DNA from: Gonatopus flavifemur
Taxonomy: Eukaryota; Arthropoda; Insecta; Hymenoptera; Dryinidae
Assembly (NCBI GenBank): GCA_018340375.1
Contig: JAFFJZ010000007.1
Span: 744,001 to 808,000 of the forward strand
Length of the DNA: 64,000 nucleotides
Direction: 5' to 3'
Shown: positions 10,280-22,094 of the stretch, piece after piece
How the letters are laid out: each line of letters opens with the position of its first letter
Position numbering within the stretch: the stretch's first letter is position 1
Made by a program: the position numbers and the translations under genes
Notes under the pieces: model-generated
Told to the model about the DNA's origin: nothing
The model's input: only the letters and a program-made list of their open reading frames with translations
The model's database searches: none

Positions 10280-13200
10280 AAATGAGTAACAGTACGGAAA
10301 TGGTCAATTGGAATTAGGAAGTTGATAACATATGGGATTATGGAAATTAGTATCGGATTCATAACGGTAGAGACTGATTAGTCTCCACGGGATTCAATGG
10401 GTCATTTACACATTTTATTTGGAAATCGTTTGATGTTTGTAAGAAATAGGAGCTCTATGATGTGGGAGATGTAATGAGGCAAGTAACGATTTGAATGTTG
10501 GGATTCAATGAGTGTTTTGCAGAAACAGACCATCAGTGGAGAGTTCAGATTTTAAATGTTCGGAGCTGGTAGAGTCGATCGTATTCATCACGTGGAGCGC
10601 TCATCGGACTCCATGGGATTCAACGAGTGATTCATTGATCTGATATGCGTGTTGCTGAATCTTTGTGAAAAATAAGCGCTGAATGCCGAGTGAGATCTAA
10701 TGATGTATGTGCCGATTCAAGGGTTCAGATTGAATGAGTGTTTTACTACAACGGATAGTTGATAGAAATTTCAGGTTTTCAATGTTAGAAGCTGAGAGAC
10801 TCGATCGTATTCATTACGCGGATGGCTCATTGGATTCCACGGGATTCAATGAGTCATTCGCTGATAACCTATAGGAGTCGTTGAATCTTCGTAAAAAGTA
10901 AGTGCCGAATACCGAGTGAGATCTAATAACGTATGTGCCGATTCAAGGGTTCAGATTGAATGAGTGTTTTACTGCAACGGGTAGTTAGTGAAAATTTCAG
11001 ATTTTCAATGTTCGAAGCTAAGAGAGTCGATTGTATTCATCACGCGGATGGCTCATTGGATTCGATGGGATTCAACGAGTGATTCACTGATCTGATATGC
11101 GCGTTGCTGAATCTTTGTGAAAAATAAGCGCTGAATGCCGAGTAAGATCTAATGATGTATGTGCCGATTCAAGGGTTCAGATTGAATAAGTCTTTTACTG
11201 CAACGGATAGTTGATGGAAATTTCAGATTTTCAATGTTAGAAGCTGAGATACTCGATCGTATTCATCACGCGGATGGCTCATTGAATTCTATGGGATCCA
11301 ACGAGTGATTCACTGATCTGATATGCGTGTTGCTGAATGTTTGTGGAAAGTAAGCGCCGAATGCGAAGTGAGATGTAATGATGTATGTGCCGATTCAAGG
11401 GTTCAGATTGAATGAGTGTTTTACTGCAACGGATAGTTAGTGGAAATTTCGGATTTTCAATGTTAGAAGCTGAGAGACTCGATCGTATTCATTACGCGGA
11501 TGGCTCATTGGATTCCACGGGATTCAATGAGTCATTCGCTGATAACCTATAGGAGTCGTTGAATCTTCGTAAAAAGTAAGCTCCGAATACCGAGTGAGAT
11601 CTAATAAGGTATGTGCCGATTCAAGGGTTCAGATTGAATGAGTGTTTTACTACAACGGATAGTTGATAGAAATTTCAGGTTTTCAATGTTAGAAGCTGAG
11701 AGACTCGATCGTATTCATTACGCGGATGGCTCATTGGATTCTATGGGATCCAACGAGTGATTCACTGATCTGATATGCGTGTTGCTGAATCTTTGTGGAA
11801 AGTAAGCGCCGGATGCCAAGTGAGATGTAATAAGGTATGTGCCGATTCAAGGGTTCAGATTGAATGAGTGTTTTACTGCAACGGATAGTTAGTGGAAATT
11901 TCAGATTTTCAATGTTCGAAGCTAAGAGAGTCGATTGTATTCATCACGCGGATGGCTCATTGGATTCTATGGGATTCAACGAGTGATTCACTGATCTGAT
12001 ATGCGCGTTGCTGAATCTTTGTGAAAAATAAGCGCTGAATGCCGAGTGAGATCTAATGAAGTATGTGCCGATTCAAGGGTTCAGATTGAATGAGTATTTT
12101 ACCACAACGGATAGTTAGTGGAAATTTCGGATTTTCAATGTTAGAAGCTGAGAGACTCGATCGTATTCATCACGCGGATGGCTCATTGGATTCTATGGGA
12201 TTCAACGAGTGATTCACTGATCTGATATGCGCGTTGCTGAATCTTTGTGAAAAATAAGCGCTGAATGCCGAGTGAGATCTGATGATGTATGTGCCGATTC
12301 AAGGGTTCAGATTGAATAAGTCTTTTACTGCAACGGATAGTTAGTGGAAATTTCAAATTTTCAATGTTCGAAGCTAAGAGAGTCGATTGTATTCATCACG
12401 CGGATGGCTCATTGGATTCTATGGGATTCAACGAGTGATTCACTGATCTGATATGCGTGCTGCTGAATCTTTGTGAATAGTAAGCGCCGAATGCCGAATG
12501 AGATCTAATGATGTATGTGCCGATTCAAGGGTTCAGATTGAATGAGTGTTTTACTGCAACGGATAGTTAGTGAAAATTTCAGATTTTCAATGTTCGAAGC
12601 TAAGAGAGTCGATTGTATTCATCACGCGGATGGCTCATTGGATTCGATGGGATTCAACGAGTGATTCACTGATCTGATATGCGCGTTGCTGAATCTTTGT
12701 GAAAAATAAGCGCTGAATGCCGAGTAAGATCTAATGATGTATGTGCCGATTCAAGGGTTCAGATTGAATAAGTCTTTTACTGCAACGGATAGTTGATGGA
12801 AATTTCAGATTTTCAATGTTAGAAGCTGAGATACTCGATCGTATTCATCACGCGGATGGCTCATTGGATTCCACGGGATTCAATGAGTCATTCGCTGATA
12901 ACCTATAGGAGTCGTTGAATCTTCGTAAAAAGTAAGCTCCGAATACCGAATGAGATCTAATAAGGTATGTGCCGATTCAAGGGTTCAGATTGAATGAGTG
13001 TTTTACTACAACGGATAGTTGATAGAAATTTCAGGTTTTCAATGTTAGAAGCTGAGAGAGTCGATTGTATTCATCACGCGGATGGCTCATTGGATTCTAT
13101 GGGATCCAACGAGTGATTCACTGATCTGATATGCGTGTTGCTGAATGTTTGTGGAAAGTAAGCGCCGAATGCGAAGTGAGATGTAATGATGTATGTGCCG

Positions 13201-16200
13201 ATTCAAGGGTTCAGATTGAATGAGTGTTTTACTGCAACGGATAGTTAGTGGAAATTTCGGATTTTCGATGTTAGAAGCTGAGAGACTCGATCGTATTCAT
13301 CACGCGGATGGCTCATTGGATTCGATGGGATTCAACGAGTGATCCACTGATCTGATATGCGCGTTGGTGAATCTTTGTGGAAAATAAGCGCTGAATGCCG
13401 AGTAAGATCTAATGATGTATGTGCCGATTCAAGGGTTCAGATTGAATAAGTCTTTTACTGCAACGGATAGTTGATGGAAATTTCAGATTTTCAATGTTAG
13501 AAGCTGAGATACTCGATCGTATTCATCACGCGGATGGCTCATTGAATTCTATGGGATCCAACGAGTGATTCACTGATCTGATATGCGTGTTGCTGAATGT
13601 TTGTGGAAAGTAAGCGCCGAATGCGAAGTGAGATGTAATGATGTATGTGCCGATTCAAGGGTTCAGATTGAATGAGTGTTTTACTGCAACGGATAGTTAG
13701 TGGAAATTTCGGATTTTCAATGTTAGAAGCTGAGAGACTCGATCGTATTCATTACGCGGATGGCTCATTGGATTCCACGGGATTCAATGAGTCATTCGCT
13801 GATAACCTATAGGAGTCGTTGAATCTTCGTAAAAAGTAAGCTCCGAATACCGAATGAGATCTAATAAGGTATGTGCCGATTCAAGGGTTCAGATTGAATG
13901 AGTGTTTTACTACAACGGATAGTTGATAGAAATTTCAGGTTTTCAATGTTAGAAGCTGAGAGAGTCGATTGTATTCATCACGCGGATGGCTCATTGGATT
14001 CTATGGGATCCAACGAGTGATTCACTGATCTGATATGCGTGTTGCTGAATGTTTGTGGAAAGTAAGCGCCGAATGCGAAGTGAGATGTAATGATGTATGT
14101 GCCGATTCAAGGGTTCAGATTGAATGAGTGTTTTACTGCAACGGATAGTTAGTGGAAATTTCGGATTTTCAATGTTAGAAGCTGAGAGACTCGATCGTAT
14201 TCATCACGCGGATGGCTCATTGGATTCTATGGGATTCAACGAGTGATTCACTGATCTGATATGCGCGTTGCTGAATCTTTGTGAAAAATAAGCGCTGAAT
14301 GCCGAGTGAGATCTGATGATGTATGTGCCGATTCAAGGGTTCAGATTGAATAAGTCTTTTACTGCAACGGATAGTTAGTGGAAATTTCAAATTTTCAATG
14401 TTCGAAGCTAAGAGAGTCGATTGTATTCATCACGCGGATGGCTCATTGGATTCTATGGGATTCAACGAGTGATTCACTGATCTGATATGCGTGCTGCTGA
14501 ATCTTTGTGAATAGTAAGCGCCGAATGCCGAATGAGATCTAATGATGTATGTGCCGATTCAAGGGTTCAGATTGAATGAGTATTTTACCACAACGGATAG
14601 TTAGTGGAAATTTCGGATTTTCAATGTTAGAAGCTGAGAGACTCGATCGTATTCATCACGCGGATGGCTCATTGAATTCTATGGGATCCAACGAGTGATT
14701 CACTGATCTGATATGCGTGTTGCTGAATGTTTGTGGAAAGTAAGCGCCGAATGCGAAGTGAGATGTAATGATGTATGTGCCGATTCAAGGGTTCAGATTG
14801 AATGAGTGTTTTACTGCAACGGATAGTTAGTGGAAATTTCGGATTTTCAATGTTAGAAGCTGAGAGACTCGATCGTATTCATTACGCGGATGGCTCATTG
14901 GATTCCACGCGATTCAATGAGTCATTCGCTGATAACCTATAGGAGTCGTTGAATCTTCGTAAAAAGTAAGCTCCGAATACCGAATGAGATCTAATAAGGT
15001 ATGTGCCGATTCAAGGGTTCAGATTGAATGAGTGTTTTACTACAACGGATAGTTGATAGAAATTTCAGGTTTTCAATGTTAGAAGCTGAGAGAGTCGATT
15101 GTATTCATCACGCGGATGGCTCATTGGATTCTATGGGATTCAACGAGTGATTCACTGATCTGATATGCGCGTTGCTGAATCTTTGTGAAAAATAAGCGCT
15201 GAATGCCGAGTGAGATCTAATGATGTATGTGCCGATTCAAGGGTTCAGATTGAACAAGTCTTTTACTGCAACGGATAGTTAGTGGAAATTTCAGATTTTC
15301 AATGTTCGAAGCTAAGAGAGTCGATTGTATTCATCACGCGGATGGCTCATTGGATTCCATGGGATTCAACGAGTGATTCATTGATCTGATATGCGTGTTG
15401 CTGAATCTTTGTGAAAAATAAGCGCTGAATGCCGAGTGAGATCTAATGATGTATGTGCCGATTCAAGGGTTCAGATTGAATAAGTCTTTTACTGCAACGG
15501 ATAGTTAGTGGAAATTTCGGATTCTCAATGTTAGAAGCTGAGAGACTCGATCGTATTCATCACGCGGATGGCTCATTGGATTCTATGGGATCCAACGAGT
15601 GATTCACTGATCTGATATGCGTGTTGCTGAATGTTTGTGGAAAGTAAGCGCCGAATGCGAAGTGAGATGTAATGATGTATGTGCCGATTCAAGGGTTCAG
15701 ATTGAATGAGTGTTTTACTGCAACGGATAGTTAGTGGAAATTTCAGATTTTCAATGTTCGAAGCTAAGAGAGTCGATTGTATTCATCACGCGGATGGCTC
15801 ATCGGATTCTATGGGATTCAACGAGTGATTCACTGATCTGATATGCGCGTTGCTGAATCTTTGTGAAAAATAAGCGCTGAATGCCGAGTGAGATCTAATG
15901 ATGTATGTGCCGATTCAAGGGTTCAGATTGAATGAGTATTTTACCACAACGGATAGTTAGTGGAAATTTCGGATTTTCAATGTTAGAAGCTGAGAGACTC
16001 GATCGTATTCATCACGCGGATGGCTCATTGGATTCTATGGGATTCAACGAGTGATTCACTGATCTGATATGCGCGTTGCTGAATCTTTGTGAAAAATAAG
16101 CGCTGAATGCCGAGTGAGATCTAATGATGTATGTGCCGATTCAAGGGTTCAGATTGAATGAGTATTTTACCACAACGGATAGTTAGTGGAAATTTCGGAT

Positions 16201-17280
16201 TTTCAATGTTAGAAGCTGAGAGACTCGATCGTATTCATCACGCGGATGGCTCATTGGATTCTATGGGATTCAACGAGTGATTCACTGATCTGATATGCGC
16301 GTTGCTGAATCTTTGTGAAAAACAAGCGCTGAATGCCGAGTGAGATCTAATGATGTATGTGCCGATTCAAGGGTTCAGATTGAATAAGTCTTTTACTGCA
16401 ACGGATAGTTAGTGGAAATTTCAAATTTTCAATGTTCGAAGCTAAGAGAGTCGATTGTATTCATCACGCGGATGGCTCATTGGATTCTATGGGATTCAAC
16501 GAGTGATTCACTGATCTGATATGCGTGCTGCTGAATCTTTGTGAATAGTAAGCGCCGAATGCCGAATGAGATCTAATGATGTATGTGCCGATTCAAGGGT
16601 TCAGATTGAATGAGTATTTTACCACAACGGATAGTTAGTGGAAATTTCGGATTTTCAATGCTAGAAGGTGAGAGACTCGATAGTATCCATCACGTGGAGC
16701 ACTCATTGGATTCTATGGGATTCAATGAGTGATTCGCTGATGACCTATAGGAGTCGTTGAATCTTCGTAAAAAGTGAGCGACGAATACCAAGTGAGATTT
16801 AATGAGGTATCTGCCGATTCGAGGATTCAGATTTAATGAGTATTTCACTGCTACGGTTAGTCGTTGGAACTTCAGATTTTCAATATTCGAAGCTGAGAGA
16901 ATCAATCGTATCCATCACGTGGTACGCTGATTGGATTCAATGGGATTCAATGAGTGATCTACTGATCTCCTATGGCCGTTGTTCAATCTTTGTAAAAAGT
17001 AAGCGCCCAATGCCAAGTGAGATTCAATGAGGTATGTGTCGATTCGTGTATTCAGATTGAATGAATATTTCACTGCAACGGATTCTCAGCTCTCACTTTG
17101 AAGCTGAGACAGTTAATCGATTCATTTCGCTGAGCGCTCATCGGGATCAATGGGATTTAATCAGTGGTTTACTGATCTTATACAAGATTAGTTGAGTCTT
17201 TATACGTAGTGGATGCTCTTTGCCAAGTGAAGCATGTGACGATTCGAGTGTTGAGATCTAATAAGTGTTTTGCAGATGAA
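10280..17280 (+). repeat. Left subterminal satellite, 226-bp unit, about 30 copies
   Basis: The marker GCCGATTCAAGGGTTCAGAT recurs at 10711, 10937, 11163, 11390 and on to 16587, every 226-227 bp. There are about 27 well-conserved units, with degenerate copies at both edges (10280-10700 and 16690-17280). Each unit carries variants of TGGATTCTATGGGATTCAAC and GAGTGATTCACTGATCTG. Unit variants (for example the one with GATAACCTATAGGAGTCG at 10862, 11530, 12893 and 13800) recur in multi-unit blocks, indicating repeated unequal exchange. Small open frames inside are artefacts of the repeat. Confidence 0.92.
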
Positions 17281-17894
17281 AAAAAAGTTCTTGAGAGATA
17301 TTATGGATTCCTATGAAGCAACGTATTTTATAATCATCATTATATTTATGGAAAATTGCACGTAATTTTATGAGAAATTATAGAAATATATGAAATAATA
17401 TGTTTCCACTCATGATGAATTATGACTTACTATGAAAAAACATCTGTCGTACTGAATGTTCTAAATCCTTGAGAGTTTATGAAAATGTATGACGGTTAAG
17501 AAAATTTATGACAATCATGAAAATTTATGAGAAAATATGAAAAATTTGAAATGATAATAGAACATACCCACATCGCACAAAACCTCCTGGTGACGGCCTC
17601 AGACATCCTGGGAATATTGCAATATCGAAGGATATCCTGAGGACATCGCCAGGAGATTTGCGCTGTATGGGTATAAAATATTATGAAAACATTTCTTGAC
17701 AGGTGTAATAAAGTATATACCATGTTATCAGTCTATGTATAGAAGTCTGTGTATAAAATTCACTCCAAAATCGAACTATGCTTCCATTAAATCATATATG
17801 ATTTATATAAGCTTATAAACTTATTAATTGATTTTTAATCTTTTTCAAATGAAAATATTTACAAAAATTCAGTCAATTGTATGATTAATAAAAA
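17281..17894. other. Non-coding, AT-rich, one foldback
   Basis: AT-rich TATGAGAAAATTTATGA repeats, then a foldback at about 17567-17672 with arms CCCACATCGCACAAAACCTCC and the related inverse GGAGATTTGCGCTGTATGGG. No gene. Confidence 0.45.
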
Positions 17895-19618
17895 CCCTAC
17901 TCTAAATGCCAGACAAATCCGGACAATTTTTTCAGCTGGATCTGTCTGGTTTTGTATGGTCTTGTCTGGTTTGCCAAATACAAGATTTGTGCCAAGTTTA
18001 AAATGAGTCAGGATTGATACGGCTTGTCAAAAAGTCTGGTACAATCCGGATTGTCGGGTGAAAATTATGTTAGTTTTTGTATGTGAAGAACATAATCGGA
18101 AGAAGTTGCTGTAAATGGCTGGGACTGGCATAAAGAAATAGTGACAGGGTGATACCGATTTGCCAGTAAAAGAGATTGTGCCAGATTTCATAGGACTCGC
18201 CGATTAAGAACTTCGTCAGAAATACTCAGTCAATCACGCATTCCTTGAATGTGCCGATCTGGATGGTATCGGCAGGTTGCTAGAGTGCTTGAAACTCTCT
18301 GGAGTACCAAAACCAAAAAACTCCTCAGTTGACCATCATATTTGCTGATAATGCCTGACCAGAAACGAGGATGGTTTCAACCGGTTCGCCGGTTTACCGG
18401 CACATAGGCGGTTTAATACGACGCGCCTGCGTGGAAAGCTGACTGGAAAACACCGTGATTCACATATTCCTAAAATATGCAGATCTCATGAGGATTGCCA
18501 GGTTTTTGAAGTGCTCTGAAATATCCGGCCCGCCGACACAAATACCTTCTCGGCCGTGCGTCAAATTTGCAGACAATGCCTGACAAGAAAAAAGAGATGG
18601 TTTTGACCGGGTAGCCGATGTGCCAGCTCCTAGTGGGGTTTGTAAGGCGTGCCTGCGGGGAAAGCCGACTGAAAAACACCGTCATTCACATAATCTTGAA
18701 GAAAAATTAGTTGAGAACTTATTCAACATTTTTTCCGTCGCGTGATTAGGGGTGAACTGTCACCTCCAAAAGGGCGGTGGAATTGACACAGCGAGGGCGC
18801 CAGACTCTATAAAACCAGAAACGTAACAGGGCGCCGAGAATATATTCTGTATATTGAAGAGAAGGGCGCACCGGGAAATCTCGGTGTCCCGACGGGTCAG
18901 TCCACCCCTGTGCGTGATCCCATTCACCCCGTTTGATAGTACGAACTTTATAGTATTGGAAACCCCCTTCAGGGAATTTTACTCCATTTTGGCCAAAACA
19001 CTTCATTTTTCCGCCAAAAAATTGTAGAAAAATACCACGTTTTCGTCAGAATGAAGTGAATTTCCTCAAGGGCGGTATATTCCACAGAAAATACTATATG
19101 GTCACAAGTTTTTTGTTCAATACTATTCAGATTTCATAGCATGAATAATCAATCGAATTTCGACAAAAAACATCCTCAAATATCTTATCCAAACTGTATA
19201 TCGCAGTATAAAAAACCGGTCAATTCCGGACAAAATATTTTTGATAATATTTTTTGTTTGATCTCACTCGGACTTCACGGGCCGAAAAACCAGTCACAAT
19301 CCGACGGAAAAAATCATCGGGTATTTCATGCAGTTTCTATTTGATTCACACAGCATGTCAAACCGGAGAAAAACTATCACAAAATATTCTGTCAGTATCG
19401 TCTGGAATTGTACGGGACAAAAACCGACAAAGAACCTGACAAAACCTGATGAAAAATTTTTTATCTGGATTTGTCGGACATATCAAACAAGTGCCGAGCC
19501 CGTCAGAGGCGGCTGAAATATATTTTGTCAGTATCGTCTGGAATTGTACGGGACAAAAACCGACTGCGAACCTGACAAAAAATCTTTTGTCTGGAACTGT
19601 CGGACATTTGGAGTAGGG
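17895..19618. mobile_element. CCCTACTC element, non-autonomous, 2-bp duplication
   Basis: 1,724 bp. The ends CCCTACTCTAAATGCCAGAC and the complement of GTCGGACATTTGGAGTAGGG are inverted. AA is duplicated at 17893-17894 and 19619-19620. The interior is full of GTCTGG, GTCGGA and GACAAA motifs in both orientations, including a repeated segment TCAGTATCGTCTGGAATTG at about 19391 and 19529, which resembles subterminal repeats. No transposase frame. CCC ends plus a 2-bp duplication suggest the same transposase clan as the host element (inference). Confidence 0.65.
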
Positions 19619-19620
19619 AA

Positions 19621-20061
19621 CAGTTCAACACGTGCTCATAACATTTCGTGAAGATATAAATCACACAAACCCAGGCATTTTCATGTTTCAAACACGTATA
19701 CATGTGACTTTTTCAAAATTTCACAAAATTTCCCCGACATTCTTTTTGTAACGAAGTGCGTTTTGTGAATGCTCACAAAACGTCCCAATGCTGTATGGGA
19801 TGTCATGACGAAAAATTGATTCCTGACTTTGGATGGTTTTCCCTAGGATATCTGGTCAAAAACTGAAAACGTTCTAACTCAGTTTCATCCGAACTTACCA
19901 AATTGAAATATCCTGTCAAAAACGGACTAGAATTTTTCTGTCAGCTTTTGTCAAGATGCTAAAGTTTTAGTGACTCCGGACAGAATCAGGTAATACCGGT
20001 AAATCAGCTCTATAGAAATTTGTTAGTTGCTGACCGGATTTCCTCCAGATAGCAAAAGTTC
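19621..20061. other. Non-coding, no gene seen
   Basis: Contains CACGTGCTCATAACATTTCG and degenerate TTTCACAAAA and TTTTGTGAA motifs, as if an old foldback. Nothing coding. Confidence 0.35.
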
Positions 20062-20283
20062 CAAAAACTAGATCTCATTGAATTCTTTCGGAACCACAAA
20101 GACAACTACTGAAATGTCAGCAGAATAGGGTTCTTGTAGAATTCAATTCGCCTTTTGTCATACTATATACAGTGCAATATATATTATAACAAAAGGCGGA
20201 TTGAATTCTACAAGGACTCTATTCTGCTGACCTTGCAGTAGTTCATGTGGTAGTTCCGAAAGGATTCAATGAGATCCAGTTTT
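20062..20283. repeat. Foldback MITE
   Basis: Arms AAAACTAGATCTCATTGAAT and the inverse ATTCAATGAGATCCAGTTTT, with inner AATTCAATTCGCCTTTTGT and ACAAAAGGCGGATTGAATT. Confidence 0.65.
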
Positions 20284-20436
20284 TCGAACCTCTGGTATTG
20301 GGGTCCTGGGACAAAAACCGTTCCAGACCTAAAAACAATTTTTCGCTCAGTTCTGCCTGGTTTTTTTACGCAGGGACTGGAAGTCTATTAGCATGTTGCT
20401 GCTAATCTTGAGTTTTCAATCCTTGGTACTTTTCCG

Positions 20437-20583
20437 ATGTGTGCTCTACATTTATTTCTCTATGCGGGCGGAAAAAAATTATTTATAGGCATGATAAACA
20501 CTTTATTCCGCTTTCTCAGCCCTGTACCTGCCTCCGCATCACAAATAAATACTAAGAGAAATAAATGTAGGGTACACGTGAGA
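20437..20583. repeat. Foldback MITE
   Basis: Arms GTGCTCTACATTTATTTCTC and GAGAAATAAATGTAGGGTAC enclose a GC-richer loop. Sequence from 20584 to 21607 shows no gene beyond short, low-value frames. About 21372-21460 is a run of AATATTN motifs in both orientations. Confidence 0.6.
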
Positions 20584-21607
20584 AATTTACATGATTTTTA
20601 AAATGAAAATAAAGGCAGCATGAATCAGAAAGAACTGGGACCAACCTGTGTTATTGCAAAAGGTGCCTCTTTTCTTCTAACAATACATAAAATCAGAGGG
20701 GCACTACAAAATTATCCAATTCAATGGACAAAAAAACCAAAATCAGATGAATACAATTTTGTCCAATAGTGAGTTTCGAATCATAGTTTAATAACGTAAT
20801 TTCAATTTTGTAATCCAAGATACAGTACATACAGCAATATAATTTCATATCATAATATTAGTACGTACCCTATTAAAAAAGTCCAATATGTTCCAATGGA
20901 TTCTCGTAGATGCTGTGACAAAACGACATAAAATCATACCTATCGATTTCTGTTGGAGTCCATCAATAGGGTACATACATACATAAGAAAAATGCTCAAA
21001 CATAATTCTGTGATGAGGAATCATCACAGTGCTATCGACACATACATTCAGTGCGCAATATTTCAGTCGAAAATCTTTGTCTTACAATTGTTTCCTTGAA
21101 CGAATTGCAACCTTATCGACGATTGCGAACTATTTCAATGTACTCGTTTCAGTTCGGTGATAGAAAAATATGTATACGAACCACAGCATGAAAAGCTAAG
21201 CATGTAAACAACATAAAAAGAACCAAAGTGAAGCTTATGAAAGAGAATTTACGCTAAAAAGAACGTGAATTAACATAAGGAGTTGCAAAACGGTAGCCAC
21301 TAATATCTTTTTGAGCCAGAAGTCACAAAAAAACTTAAAATACCTCGGAAGAAGTCAACACCCCTCAGCACAAATATCATCGGAATATTGCTGCAATATT
21401 ACTGTAATATTATTTCAATATTCCTGTAATATCACAGTAATATTACTGAAATATTAGGTGCTGGATGGGTACGCATAATACAGATTGTCATAAACGACAA
21501 TTGAAAACAATTAAATATATTTCTAATATAGTAAATATCGCGGAAAACTTGTAAGAAGAAAAAATTACTGTACCTTTAAAACAAGAGGGTCACTTATTTA
21601 TAGGTTT

Positions 21608-21992
21608 ACTTAAGGGTACTCGAGCATGAGGAAGCGGGGGATGAGAGTAGTCAAATTTTTTTCAAAACACGTGATTAATAGAAATTCAAAGTGAATAATA
21701 ATGAATTATTTCCTGGGATTGCGCATTGCTGCAAACTGAGAATGTCTCAATGATTTCTAGAGTCCAACAAATAAAATTGTAAAGTTTTGATCTGCAAACG
21801 TCAACAAATTTTACAATTTTATTTGTTGGCCTTCAGAAATCATTGAGACATTCTGAGTTTGCAGCAATGCGCAATCCCAGGTAAGTTATTCATTATTATT
21901 TACTTCGAATTTGTATTAATTATGTACCTCTTATAAAAACTTCGCGCAAAATTTGCCTTTTTCCCTTCCTCACTTCCTCGTACTCGAGTCCT
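21608..21992. repeat. Foldback element, about 385 bp
   Basis: Outer ends CTTAAGGGTACTCGAG and CTCGAGTCCTCTTA; inner arms CCTGGGATTGCGCATTGCTG and CAGCAATGCGCAATCCCAGG. It sits just beyond the 3' end of the transposase frame. Confidence 0.65.
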
Positions 21993-22094
21993 CTTAACAA
22001 GTATATACATATATACAAAATCAACCTTCGAACCGCGAAAATTTTCTTTCTACAATTAACAGTTCTTATAAAGAAGACATTGTTCTATGAGACA

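Noticed and set aside
16690..17030. Short frames on both strands at the end of the left satellite
   Set aside because: They are satellite units read in two directions, with no start context or homologue.
10280..17280. A CRISPR array
   Set aside because: The repeat is a 226-bp tandem unit with no repeat/spacer alternation, in a eukaryotic genome.
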